NCBI RefSeq assembly: GCF_001687545.1
Contig: NZ_CP016545.1
Span: 1,287,001 to 1,351,000 of the forward strand
DNA length: 64,000 nucleotides
DNA from: Paraurantiacibacter namhicola
Lineage (GTDB): Bacteria; Pseudomonadota; Alphaproteobacteria; Sphingomonadales; Sphingomonadaceae
Direction of reading: 5' to 3'
Each line of letters begins with the position of its first letter. Within the stretch, counting starts at the first letter, position 1. The notes under the pieces are model-generated. The model saw only the letters and a program-made list of their open reading frames with translations. It searched no databases and was not told the origin of the DNA. The translations under genes were made by a program, and so were the position numbers. Positions 9,339 to 17,844 of the stretch are shown here, in pieces.

Positions 9339-10481
9339 ATGGACATGACGCAGGGCACGCTAGAGCACGCGGCGGACGCAGCGGTACAACCGCTCGAACT
9401 CGCCATCATCCTTCCCACGCTGAACGAGAAGGGCAATATCGCCCCGATGGTCACGCGGCTGGAGGAGGCGCTTGGCCCTACCGGCTGGGAAGCCGTTTTC
9501 GTGGATGACAACTCATCGGACGGTACGGCAGAGGCGGCGCGCGAGATCGGGCGCACCGATCCGCGCATCCGCGTGATCCAGCGCATCGGCCGCCGCGGCC
9601 TGGCCAGCGCTGCGATCGAGGGAATGTGCGCCACAGCCGCGCCCTTCGTTGCCGTGATGGATGCCGACCACCAGCACGATCCTGCGCTGCTGCCCGACAT
9701 GCTCGCATCGCTGAAGGCGGGCGAGGCGGATCTCGCCTATGCCAGCCGCTTTGCGGAAGGCGGCAATGCCGATGGCCTGTCCAGCAAGGGGCGGGAAAAG
9801 GGCAGCCGCGTGGCCAATGCCATGGCCCGCAAGCTGACCGGCACGGAACTTACCGATGCCATGTCCGGCTATTTCATGCTGCGCACGGACCGGCTGCGCA
9901 AACAGGCCGATAACCTTTCGGGTATAGGCTTCAAGATCATGCTCGATATCCTGGCGACGGCAAGCCCGCGCCTGACCGTGAAGGAATTCCCGTTGAAATT
10001 TGCCGAGCGCCTGGAAGGCGAAAGCAAGCTGGACCACGGCGTGGTCCTCGATTTCCTGGCCGGGCTGGTGGAACGCTATGTCGGGCGCTGGGTGCCCACG
10101 CGCTTCGTCCTGTTCGGGCTGGTCGGCGGGCTGGGCGTCTTCGTCCACATGGCCGTGCTGGCCGTGCTGTTCTGGCCGCAGACCATCGCCTTCGGCTGGG
10201 CGCAGGCCGTGGCCACCATGGTGGCGATGACTTTCAACTTCTGGCTCAACAACCTGCTGACGTACCGGGACAAGAAACTGTCCGGCGCAGACGGCGTGTT
10301 CTGGGGCTGGCTGAAATTCTGCGGTGCCTGCAGCGTGGGTGCATTCGCCAATGTCGCGGTCGCCACCGTGCTGAACGACCAGGGCGTGATCTGGTGGGCC
10401 GCCGCCCTCGTCGGCGTCGCCATTGCCTCGGTCTGGAATTACGCCCTGTCGAGCAAGTTCGTGTGGGGCCGGTTCAGGTAA
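9339..10481 (+). CDS. GT2 polyprenyl/dolichol-phosphate sugar synthase fused to GtrA domain
   Basis: Protein of 380 aa. Residues about 20-245 form a DPM1-type GT2 domain: [22 protein letters not shown] (nucleotide-sugar site) and the metal motif DADHQHDP (Asp108, Asp110). Residues about 255-375 form a GtrA/DPMS-like bundle of four TM segments ([20 protein letters not shown]..). Such enzymes load mannose or glucose onto undecaprenyl phosphate. The start may be at either of two close Met codons (9339 or 9345). It converges on a PMT-family gene, which could use its lipid-linked sugar. Confidence 0.88.
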   Translation: MDMTQGTLEHAADAAVQPLELAIILPTLNEKGNIAPMVTRLEEALGPTGWEAVFVDDNSSDGTAEAAREIGRTDPRIRVIQRIGRRGLASAAIEGMCATAAPFVAVMDADHQHDPALLPDMLASLKAGEADLAYASRFAEGGNADGLSSKGREKGSRVANAMARKLTGTELTDAMSGYFMLRTDRLRKQADNLSGIGFKIMLDILATASPRLTVKEFPLKFAERLEGESKLDHGVVLDFLAGLVERYVGRWVPTRFVLFGLVGGLGVFVHMAVLAVLFWPQTIAFGWAQAVATMVAMTFNFWLNNLLTYRDKKLSGADGVFWGWLKFCGACSVGAFANVAVATVLNDQGVIWWAAALVGVAIASVWNYALSSKFVWGRFR

Positions 10482-10508
10482 TCCTCTTCGGAACGGGGAG
10501 GAATTACC
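10478..10508. terminator. Bidirectional hairpin spanning both stop codons
   Basis: GGTAATCCTC at 10478-10487 pairs with GAGGAATTACC at 10498-10508 with one bulge. The stem includes the stop codons of the converging GT2 and PMT genes, so the pair ends in a shared hairpin. No long T-run follows on either strand. Confidence 0.55.
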
Positions 10509-11778
10509 GCCAGCTCTCCAGCCAGGCGTAGTCCAGGAAGCTCATCGGGCCTTCCAGCGGGGCGGCGGTGAGGATGGGGAAGTAATAGGCCATCACCAGC
10601 CCGCTCGCCACCAGCGTGCCATAGGCCGTCTTGCGCCAGCCGGCATTGCGCAGCTCCGCCAGCGCCAGCGCCAGTGCTGCCAGCAGGAAGCAGCTGGGCA
10701 CGAAATAATGGTAATAGAACTGCGTCGATTTCGCGGCCACGATCCAGAACCCGATGCTGACCGCGTAGAGGATGAAAATTCCCAGCGCGTCCATTCGCCG
10801 CTGCGTGAACCCGGCCCAGGCGCACCATGCCAGCGCGGGCAGCCCCAGCAGCATGGTCAGCGGATTGCCCAGCAGCAATATGCCGCGCTGCGCGCCGTCC
10901 GCTTCCTCGTAAAGATACCAGATCGCTCGCCAGTTGCCGACCCATTCGTACCAGACGGACTGGTAAGTGTGGCCGGGCAGGGTCTGCGTCTGCAAATCCA
11001 TCATGCGGGACTGGTATGCGATCACCTCGCCCCAGGGCAGCGATGACAGCGTGTACTGCGTCAACGGCCAGAAGCTGAGGAAATAGACCAGCAGCGGCAG
11101 CGCGCCCAGCCACACGCCCGCCTCCAGCAGGGTCATGCCCGGCACCGGCGCAGCGCGCCTTGCGGTCAGGAACTGCGCGCCGCTTTCCCGCAGCCGCACG
11201 GCCAGGAAGGCCAGGCCCGGCATGATGGCGATCGGCACGGCGTTCCACTTGCTGGCCATGGCCGCGCCCAGCGCAGCGCCTGCGATGGCAAGCCGCCAGC
11301 GGCCCGTTTCCGGCTGGCGCATGGCGGCGGCGCATTGCCACAGGGCGACCATCAGGAAGGCCACCATGAACACGTCCAGCATGGCGATGCGCGAATGGAC
11401 CAGCAGCGGGAAGCCGGTGGCCAGCAGGATGCCCGTGGCAAAGCTGGCGAAACGGCCGATGGCCGCAAACCACATGGCGCGCATGCCGGCATAGATCGCC
11501 AGCGTGCCGAACAGCAGCGGCATGATCCGCCAGCCCAGCGCATTGTCGCCGAACAGGATCACGCCCAGCGCCAGCAGCTGCTTGGCCAGCAGCGGGTGCT
11601 CCTCGTTCACAGGGCGGAACATCTCCACCATCTCGCGCACGGCGGGGATGTAATGCACCTCGTCGAAATACAGCGCGCTGGGGATGGTCAGGCGCACGCT
11701 TGCCAGCGCCAGGAAGATCAGCGCCACGCCTGCATGCCACCAGACCGGGTCACGCCGGTATTCGCTCACCTGTTCCAT
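10504..11778 (-). CDS. PMT/ArnT-like phospholipid-dependent mannosyltransferase (GT39-type)
   Basis: Polytopic protein of 424 aa with about ten TM segments. The first periplasmic loop has FDEVHYIP (Asp39-Glu40), the catalytic signature of PMT enzymes, then EEHPLLAKQLLALG, the conserved EHPPxxK-like segment. Enzymes of this group transfer mannose from a polyprenyl phosphate to Ser/Thr of exported proteins, or other sugars to lipids. The opposed DPM-like gene would supply the donor. The acceptor is unknown; an ArnT-like role on lipid A is less likely because FDEVHY-EEHP is closer to PMT. Confidence 0.85.
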   Translation of the reverse strand: MEQVSEYRRDPVWWHAGVALIFLALASVRLTIPSALYFDEVHYIPAVREMVEMFRPVNEEHPLLAKQLLALGVILFGDNALGWRIMPLLFGTLAIYAGMRAMWFAAIGRFASFATGILLATGFPLLVHSRIAMLDVFMVAFLMVALWQCAAAMRQPETGRWRLAIAGAALGAAMASKWNAVPIAIMPGLAFLAVRLRESGAQFLTARRAAPVPGMTLLEAGVWLGALPLLVYFLSFWPLTQYTLSSLPWGEVIAYQSRMMDLQTQTLPGHTYQSVWYEWVGNWRAIWYLYEEADGAQRGILLLGNPLTMLLGLPALAWCAWAGFTQRRMDALGIFILYAVSIGFWIVAAKSTQFYYHYFVPSCFLLAALALALAELRNAGWRKTAYGTLVASGLVMAYYFPILTAAPLEGPMSFLDYAWLESWR

Positions 11779-11810
11779 AGGCGGTGGCGATAATGCGCGT
11801 GGGGGTGGCG

Positions 11811-11881
11811 GGCAAGCCTCTCTATCGCAGGCACAATTGCGCGCCTGCTTGCCGCGTGGCGACGGGCAGCTTACAGCCCGT
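11811..11881 (+). promoter_or_regulatory. Structured metZ leader, two hairpins
   Basis: GGCAAG (11811) and GCAGGC (11827) pair with the contiguous GCCTGCTTGCC (11843-11853). A second hairpin, ACGGGC/GCCCGT (11862-11867 and 11876-11881), abuts the metZ ATG and leaves no free SD. I could not fit a SAM-II, SAM-V or SAM/SAH riboswitch consensus. Confidence 0.35.
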
Positions 11882-11885
11882 GCCC

Positions 11886-13106
11886 ATGAAGAAAACCACC
11901 GGCATGGATCGCTCCGTCACCAAGGGTTGGCGCAAGGCCACGCAGGCCGTGCGCGCAGGCACGTGGCGCAGCGAACATGGCGAGACGAGCGAGGCGCTGT
12001 TCCTCACCAGCGGCTATACTTACGAGGATGCCGCCACCCCCGCCGCGCGCTTTGCGGGCGAGGATGCGGGCATGACCTATTCGCGCCTGCAGAACCCCAC
12101 CGTGGCCATGCTGGAAGAACGCATCGCAATGCTGGAAGGCGCAGAGGCCTGCCGCGTGCAGGCAAGCGGCATGGCGGCGATGACCACCGCGCTGCTGTGC
12201 CAGCTTCAGGCAGGCGACCATGTGGTGGCCGCGCGCGCCGCCTTCGGATCCTGCCGCTGGCTGGTCGATAACCTCCTGCCGAAATTCGGTATCGAGACGA
12301 CCGTGATCGACAGCGCGGACAATGATGCCTGGGACAAGGCCGTGCGGCCCGAAACCAAGGTGTTCTTCTTCGAAAGCCCGGCCAATCCGACGCTGGACCT
12401 GGTGGATATGGAATTCGTCTGCGGCATGGCGAAGGAGGCGGGCATCACCACTGTGGTGGACAATGCCTTCTGCTCGCCCGCCCTGCAGCGCCCGATGGAA
12501 TTCGGCGCAGACGTGGTCGCCTATTCCGCCACCAAGCTGATGGAAGGGCAGGGCCGCGTGCTCGCCGGCGCCGTGTGCGGCAGCGAGGAATGGATCAATG
12601 AGGTGCTGCTGCCTTTCCAGCGCAACACCGGGCCCAATCTTGCGCCCTTCAATGCCTGGGTGGTCCTGAAGGGCCTCGAAACGCTGGACCTTCGCGCCCG
12701 GCGGCAGAGCGAGAATGCGCTGGCGCTGGGACAGAGCATGGAAGACCGGATCATCCGGGCGGGCGGCACGATGCTGCATCCCGGCCTGCCCAGCCACCCG
12801 CAATATGCGCTGGCGCAGAAGCAGATGGACGCCTGCGGGCCGATTTTCAGCTTCATCCTCCCCGGCGGGCGCGAACAGGCTCATGCCGTCCTGGATGCGC
12901 TGGAGCTGGTCGATATCTCCAACAATATCGGCGATGCGAAGTCACTGATGTGCCACCCCGCCAGCACCACCCACGCCAATATGGGCGAGGAAGAGCGCGC
13001 AAAGATGGGCGTGCACGAGGGCATGCTGCGCATCAATGTGGGCCTAGAAGACGCACGCGACGTGATCGCGGACATGGACCAGGCGCTGGGCGCCGCCGGT
13101 CTCTAA
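11886..13106 (+). CDS. metZ: O-succinylhomoserine sulfhydrylase
   Basis: Cys/Met-metabolism PLP enzyme of 406 aa that makes homocysteine from O-succinylhomoserine and sulfide. It has TYSRLQNPT, the phosphate-binding ASGMAAMTTALL, FFESPANPTLDLVD and the PLP lysine in YSATKLMEGQGR (Lys217). The start at MKKTTGMDRS is chosen because the longer frame runs through the structured leader. Cystathionine gamma-synthase and O-acetylhomoserine enzymes share the fold, but the sequence pattern is that of alphaproteobacterial MetZ. It diverges from the PMT gene. Confidence 0.92.
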   Translation: MKKTTGMDRSVTKGWRKATQAVRAGTWRSEHGETSEALFLTSGYTYEDAATPAARFAGEDAGMTYSRLQNPTVAMLEERIAMLEGAEACRVQASGMAAMTTALLCQLQAGDHVVAARAAFGSCRWLVDNLLPKFGIETTVIDSADNDAWDKAVRPETKVFFFESPANPTLDLVDMEFVCGMAKEAGITTVVDNAFCSPALQRPMEFGADVVAYSATKLMEGQGRVLAGAVCGSEEWINEVLLPFQRNTGPNLAPFNAWVVLKGLETLDLRARRQSENALALGQSMEDRIIRAGGTMLHPGLPSHPQYALAQKQMDACGPIFSFILPGGREQAHAVLDALELVDISNNIGDAKSLMCHPASTTHANMGEEERAKMGVHEGMLRINVGLEDARDVIADMDQALGAAGL

Positions 13107-13109
13107 CTT

Positions 13110-13451
13110 CTAACGATTGTAGCGATCGCCATAGGGTTCGCAGGCCAGCCCGTCATTGTCCCGGTCGAGACCTGCGCGATAACCTGGATCACCTCGGCGG
13201 AGAGGGGCTTTTCCCGCCACCCGAACAGCATCGCAATTGCGGTAATAGACACTGCCGTCCGATCTGCGGGCAGGTGCCGCCAGGATCTGCCTGCTGCGGC
13301 GCGATCCGTGGCAGTGATATTCGCCCGTCTTGCGGTTCTTGTGGCAGCCCTCCTTGTTAACGCCACCGGGATGGGCATCGACGGGCTGGGCAGAGGCGAC
13401 GATGGCCAGCAGGCTGCCGGCCACACAGAAAGAAAGACCCCCTATTTTCAA
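13110..13451 (-). CDS. Small exported protein with C-terminal excalibur domain
   Basis: Protein of 113 aa with a signal peptide (hydrophobic stretch ending SAQPVDA) and a His/Cys-rich segment, HPGGVNKEGCHKN..YHCHG, as in YHYH-type proteins. The C-terminal excalibur domain reads YYRNCDAVR and ends in the calcium-loop signature DRDNDGLACE. It begins with TTG; no better start is visible and no clear SD precedes it. It ends 4 nt from metZ, tail to tail. Likely a periplasmic or extracellular calcium-binding protein. Confidence 0.8.
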   Translation of the reverse strand: MKIGGLSFCVAGSLLAIVASAQPVDAHPGGVNKEGCHKNRKTGEYHCHGSRRSRQILAAPARRSDGSVYYRNCDAVRVAGKAPLRRGDPGYRAGLDRDNDGLACEPYGDRYNR

Positions 13452-13479
13452 CTGCCCGCCTGCGTCGCTGCCCAGTCCA

Positions 13480-14382
13480 TTACAGCGAACTGATCAGTTC
13501 CGGCTGGCCGAACCCGGCGAGCGAGGCATTCGAATTCTCGAACCAGTTCTGCCAGAAATTCTTGAGCGTATAGAGCTGGGCTGCATCGCGCGTGGCCGCC
13601 GCGTCGGAATCCGGTGGCAACAGGCCCGCACCCATCACATAGACTTTCGCACCGCCAAAGTCGCCCAGCTGCCGCCGATCGACCGCCTTCTGCAACTCCG
13701 CACCGACATCAAAATCGCGGATGGACTTGTCGGCATAGAAACTGGTGGTGGAGGAATGTTCCAGCATGTCGGACACTACAAGGACAGTTTTATCCCTAGC
13801 TTGCGACACTAGGACCGCTTCGGAGAGCGCTGTCAGGCTGCCAAGGATCTCCGAGCTGGCGAAACTGCCGCCATCGGTACTGACAAGCGCGCGCATTTCC
13901 GCATCCGTCCGGGCCGCCAGCTTGCCGGGCATCTGCGCCAGGCAGGTTTCCAACTGGGCCAGTTTCCGCGCGTTAAGGTCGTTGCGTTTGCTTTCGTCCA
14001 CCGGCCCCTGCGCTTCGCCGGTAAAGTTGACAGTGGCAAAATTGCTGGCCGTATTGGCAGAAAAGGAGGCGACGGTGATTTTCGCCGAGCCGCCCGCGAG
14101 ATATTCGGCAACCTTGCGGCTGAGCGATTCTACCAGAGCGGACGGCATCGGTGTCGTCTGGTCGATAATCACGAATAGTTCGCGTTCCACACCGGGAACG
14201 GGGAGGTCTGTGCCGAATGCGGCCTGTTGGTAACAGTCCTCGAACGGTCCGCTTCCTGCAATTGCGATATCCTGCGTGCTTGCGGCACTGCCGTCCGACG
14301 CGTCACCGCTGCCCGGGCCGGTGCCACAAGCGACAAGCGCGAAGGCTGCCAGGGTCACGATTGCAATGTGCTGACGGATCAT
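13480..14382 (-). CDS. Lipoprotein with von Willebrand A-like fold
   Basis: Protein of 300 aa with lipobox LVAC (Cys19), a Gly/Ser/Asp-rich spacer, then a vWA-like domain. Strand 1 is LFVIIDQTTPMPSAL (Asp74, with Thr/Ser replacing the DxSxS MIDAS spacing), and a central strand with acidic residue is TVLVVSDMLEHS. Its ATG overlaps the stop of the upstream membrane-protein gene (TCAT on the plus strand at 14379-14382), so the two are translationally coupled. The vWA call is from the fold pattern; function unknown. Confidence 0.75.
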   Translation of the reverse strand: MIRQHIAIVTLAAFALVACGTGPGSGDASDGSAASTQDIAIAGSGPFEDCYQQAAFGTDLPVPGVERELFVIIDQTTPMPSALVESLSRKVAEYLAGGSAKITVASFSANTASNFATVNFTGEAQGPVDESKRNDLNARKLAQLETCLAQMPGKLAARTDAEMRALVSTDGGSFASSEILGSLTALSEAVLVSQARDKTVLVVSDMLEHSSTTSFYADKSIRDFDVGAELQKAVDRRQLGDFGGAKVYVMGAGLLPPDSDAAATRDAAQLYTLKNFWQNWFENSNASLAGFGQPELISSL

Positions 14383-15701
14383 TGCAGCACTCCTTCGTTG
14401 TCCTGACCGTCATCTTTCCTGCGCGGTGGCAGGTCACTGTCCGCTTCCGGGGGCGTGTGCCCGCTTCCATTCATGATGTGACGGGATTTGCGGATCTCGG
14501 CGCGTTTTTCCGACCGCCTGACCTTGGCCTCCAAAACTTCTTCGGGGTGGTGCAAATCGCACACTCCGCGGTCGCGTTCTTCTTTTACGAATTCATAGAA
14601 GTCTCGGTCCCAATTGATTGACCCGGGATATCGCCGCTCCATCATTGCATGAAGGTTAGCCAACCGACTGTCCGCGATCGACATGCGCTTCGCGATCGGG
14701 CGGTAATAGCTTTCGTAATCCGGCATACCGCCGGTCATGCGGTAGGCGGTATCGCTTTCCCGCCCTGCAAATCCATACTTGTACCCCAGGCCCATGCCCA
14801 CGAACTGCGTGACAACGAAGATCGTGGCCAGGATCCAGAAGCTGGAGAGGGCCGCGTATTCGCGCGCCAAGGCCTGATTTTCTGTTTCCGTACCGGCCAA
14901 AGCCAGCGGCTCTGAATGTAGGGTCTCGATACGAAGTATTGTCGAAAGTACGGCGATGGCGAGGATGAAGACCGTGGCAATTACCAGCCATGAATAGCTG
15001 CCGGTGTCGCCGGGATTGCTGGCCACCCGATTGGCGCATTGGACGTGGCCCGGCTGGTCGTCGTCTTCCGATTGGTCCTGATTCAAGGAAATGATCTGCG
15101 TGGTGAAGCGGCGGTCTTGGTTGCGCTTGCCACGTTCATTGAGGCCGAATGCTTGAAATTGCTGGAAGCAACTCCGCAACAGGCGAGTGCGATACAGCTG
15201 GTGGCCGGCCGCATGCATCGTCCACACCAGCACGGCCGAAAGCACGGTGACGATCGCAAAGGTCAGTAGCTGGCGGGTGTTCTCGCTACCTTCCAGCGCC
15301 ATCCATGTACTGAGCAGGTAAGAAAAGCCCAGCCCTTCAAGCACGACGAGGAAAATCAGCAGCGCGATCATCAGCCCGGGCAGGGGCTTGCGGCCATTGT
15401 CATAACACTTGCGCATGTACTCTGCGTGGTTCTCGAATTCGTCGGGCGACAGGCCGGTCAGGTGGCGGGCATAATCGTGACACAGGCGCGTTTCGGAATT
15501 GAGCCATTTGCCATGCTCGGTTTCCGAATAATCGCGGGAATAGCGTGACAGCTTGCCGATGAATGGCACGCGGTACGAAAAGTCCGTTCGCGCAAAGGTG
15601 GGCTGGCGGAACAGCCACATCACGAAAAGCACGCCCAGCACGGCCGCCACGATCAAGGTTCCCGTAGCCGACGACAGGAATTGCAGGAAATCACTGAACA
15701 T
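14379..15701 (-). CDS. Multi-spanning membrane protein coupled to the vWA lipoprotein
   Basis: Protein of 440 aa, start at MFSDFLQFL behind an AAGGGGGCG ribosome site; a longer frame exists but lacks one. There are about five TM segments: residues 10-30, one starting LPGLMIALLIFLVVLEG, one starting LLTFAIVTVLSAVLVW, one starting WLVIATVFILAIAVL and one starting FWILATIFVVTQFVG. A soluble block rich in Cys, His and charge lies between the first two, and a long charged tail is presumably cytoplasmic (KVRRSEKRAEIRKSRH). I recognise no family. With the lipoprotein it would form an envelope-spanning pair. Confidence 0.75.
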   Translation of the reverse strand: MFSDFLQFLSSATGTLIVAAVLGVLFVMWLFRQPTFARTDFSYRVPFIGKLSRYSRDYSETEHGKWLNSETRLCHDYARHLTGLSPDEFENHAEYMRKCYDNGRKPLPGLMIALLIFLVVLEGLGFSYLLSTWMALEGSENTRQLLTFAIVTVLSAVLVWTMHAAGHQLYRTRLLRSCFQQFQAFGLNERGKRNQDRRFTTQIISLNQDQSEDDDQPGHVQCANRVASNPGDTGSYSWLVIATVFILAIAVLSTILRIETLHSEPLALAGTETENQALAREYAALSSFWILATIFVVTQFVGMGLGYKYGFAGRESDTAYRMTGGMPDYESYYRPIAKRMSIADSRLANLHAMMERRYPGSINWDRDFYEFVKEERDRGVCDLHHPEEVLEAKVRRSEKRAEIRKSRHIMNGSGHTPPEADSDLPPRRKDDGQDNEGVLQ

Positions 15702-15761
15702 ATACGCCCCCTTGGCAGACCCAAGACCCCAAACATTCATAATAAGATTGTGTGCTGCATG

Positions 15762-15784
15762 AGAGTCAATGGCCAATTGACTCT
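15762..15784. promoter_or_regulatory. Perfect 9-bp inverted repeat upstream of the membrane-protein operon
   Basis: AGAGTCAAT and ATTGACTCT flank the 5-nt spacer GGCCA, about 60 nt upstream of the membrane-protein start and in the divergent spacer before apaG. No T-run follows, so an operator is more likely than a terminator. Confidence 0.45.
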
Positions 15785-15909
15785 TGGCAATGCCTAGGAA
15801 TGGCACAATTGCGCCGATCGCTTTCCCGCCGCGGCCGCCGCAGCATACCAATAGTGGAAATCAGGCAGGTTAAGCTTGCCGTCAGCCTTCCTGCGATTAC
15901 CTTTGCCCC

Positions 15910-16323
15910 ATGGCCAATATCTTCGATCACCTGTTCCAGCACACCGCCATCACCGACGGGGTGGCCGTGCGCGTCGCGGTCAACTTCATGCCGGAACAAT
16001 CGCAGGTCGATGCCGGCCGCTGGTTCTGGGTCTATCACATCCGGATAGAGAACCGCCGCCACGACGCGATCCAGCTGCAGCGCCGCCACTGGCGCATCAC
16101 CGATGCCCGCGGCGCGGTGAACCTGGTGGATGGCGAGGGCGTTGTGGGCGAGACGCCGCTGCTGCAGCCGGGCGACACGCATGATTACGTCAGCGGCTGC
16201 CCGCTCTCCACGCCGCATGGCAGCATGGAAGGCTTCTACACCTTCACGGACGATAACGGCGATCCGCTGGAGGTGCGCATCCCCTTCTTCCCGCTCGCCG
16301 CCCCGGCGGAAGAGACGCGCTGA
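15910..16323 (+). CDS. apaG: ApaG domain protein
   Basis: Protein of 137 aa made of one fibronectin III-like ApaG/F-box-associated domain: VAVRVAVNFMPEQSQ, WVYHIRIENR, the HWRITDA strand, VVGETPLLQPG and the C-terminal GSMEGFYTF. ApaG has been linked to Co/Mg homeostasis and Ap4A metabolism in enterobacteria, but its biochemistry is unsettled. Length is standard. It is followed by the DUF2868 gene after 36 nt. Confidence 0.92.
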   Translation: MANIFDHLFQHTAITDGVAVRVAVNFMPEQSQVDAGRWFWVYHIRIENRRHDAIQLQRRHWRITDARGAVNLVDGEGVVGETPLLQPGDTHDYVSGCPLSTPHGSMEGFYTFTDDNGDPLEVRIPFFPLAAPAEETR

Positions 16324-16359
16324 TTGGACACCTCGCGCAGGGTGGGGCATTGACCCTCC

Positions 16360-17844
16360 ATGCGTGAAGACGATGCCCGCCGCCTGCTCCTCGTCCGTGC
16401 GGTCGAGACCGAGGACCGGGCGCAGCAGCTGCTGACTGCGGAAGATCGCGCGCAGGCGGAGGATTACGCCCGCCGTACGGACACCGGACCCGAAAGCTAC
16501 CTTGCCCGCCGCGCGGAATTTGCCGCAACCCGGCTCGCGACGCGCCACCCGCATGTCGATACGATCCTGAAGGCGCGCCACTGGCCGCGCTGGCTCAGCT
16601 TCGCCATCCCCATCGCCGCGCTGGTGCTGGGCGTGCTGAGCAATGAGCTGGGGATCGACAAGCGGCTGGACCTGCTGGCCTTCCCGCTGGTGGGAGTCTT
16701 TGCGTGGAACCTGGCCGTTTACGCCGTGCTGCTGGTGCAGCCGCTGTGGCGGCGCGCCTCGAAACGCAGCGGCGGCGAATGGTGGCGCAGGCCGCTTGCT
16801 CGCTTGTCAGAATTCGGGCGCGACCAGGCGGAACGCGGCACGCCGATGGCCCGCGCCACGGGCCGTTTCGCCACCCGCTGGCTGCAGGTGAGCGCGCCCG
16901 TCAACGGCGCCCGCGCGGCCCGGACCATGCACCTTGCCGCCGCGCTGTTCGCCGCCGGGATCATCGCCGGCATTTTCGTGCGCGCGCTGGCCATCGAATA
17001 TCGCGCCGGGTGGGAAAGCACCTTCCTGCAAGCCGAAGACGTCCACTCGCTGCTCGGCTTGCTGCTGGGGCCCGCCAGCGCGCTGGGCAATATCCCGCTG
17101 CCGGACGTGGCGGGGTACGAGGCGCTCAGGTGGACCGGGGCGGACACGGGTGGCGCCAATGCCGGGCCGTGGATCGCGCTCTACGCCATTTCCGCGCTGG
17201 TGTTCATCATCCTGCCGCGCCTCGCACTCGCCGGGTGGGAGCAGGCGCGGGTGTGGCGCCGCGCGCGCCGCATTGCCGTGCCGGGGCGGGAGGATTTCTA
17301 CATCCGCCGCCTGCTGCGCGCCCGCGATGGCACGGGCGGCGCGGTGCGCGTCACGCCCTATGCCTATACGCTGGAGGAGCCGCGCAAGGCCGCGCTCACC
17401 ATCCTGCTGCGCAGCGTGCTGGGCGACCGCGCCCGCATCCATTTCGACCCGGTCGTGCCATACGGGCAGGAAGAGCAATGGCTCGCCGATCACGCGCTGG
17501 CGGGTGACGACGATTACCACATCGCGCTCTACACCCTCTCCGCCACGCCGGAGGACGAGAACCACGGCACCTTCGCCGCCGGATTACGCCAGAAATACGC
17601 CGGGATCGGCCACGGCACGATGGCCAGCGCATTGGTCGATTCCGGCCCCTTCCGCAGCCATTTCGCCGGACAGGCGGGGCTGGCCGAACGCGTGGGCGAG
17701 CGCCTGCGCGCATGGCAGGCGGTGATGGACCGCGCCGCCGTTCCGCTCGTCAACCTCGACCTCGACCATGTGGAGGAACGCCGCGACGGGGAGAAGATGG
17801 AAGCAACGCTGGTCCGCTCCGCCGCGCTGGAGGGGCTCGCATGA
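16360..17844 (+). CDS. DUF2868-family membrane protein
   Basis: Protein of 494 aa. Residues 1-70 are an Arg/Glu-rich soluble region. Two hydrophobic hairpins follow (WLSFAIPIAALVLGVLSNELG with LLAFPLVGVFAWNLAVYAVLL, then MHLAAALFAAGIIAGIFVRAL), and a TM ALYAISALVFIILPRLALAG precedes a C-terminal soluble domain (VTPYAYTLEEPRK..). The TGA overlaps the ATG of the next gene in ATGA. DUF2868 genes are commonly paired with the DUF3482 GTPase, as here, suggesting a membrane complex of unknown role. Confidence 0.8.
   Translation: MREDDARRLLLVRAVETEDRAQQLLTAEDRAQAEDYARRTDTGPESYLARRAEFAATRLATRHPHVDTILKARHWPRWLSFAIPIAALVLGVLSNELGIDKRLDLLAFPLVGVFAWNLAVYAVLLVQPLWRRASKRSGGEWWRRPLARLSEFGRDQAERGTPMARATGRFATRWLQVSAPVNGARAARTMHLAAALFAAGIIAGIFVRALAIEYRAGWESTFLQAEDVHSLLGLLLGPASALGNIPLPDVAGYEALRWTGADTGGANAGPWIALYAISALVFIILPRLALAGWEQARVWRRARRIAVPGREDFYIRRLLRARDGTGGAVRVTPYAYTLEEPRKAALTILLRSVLGDRARIHFDPVVPYGQEEQWLADHALAGDDDYHIALYTLSATPEDENHGTFAAGLRQKYAGIGHGTMASALVDSGPFRSHFAGQAGLAERVGERLRAWQAVMDRAAVPLVNLDLDHVEERRDGEKMEATLVRSAALEGLA

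Noticed and set aside
10439-11740. 433-aa alternative frame over the PMT gene
   Set aside because: Its translation is Ala/Arg/Gly-rich without motifs, while the other frame has the PMT catalytic signature and TM segments.
11779-11885. SAM-II or other SAM riboswitch before metZ
   Set aside because: Hairpins exist but the conserved core bases of known classes could not be found.
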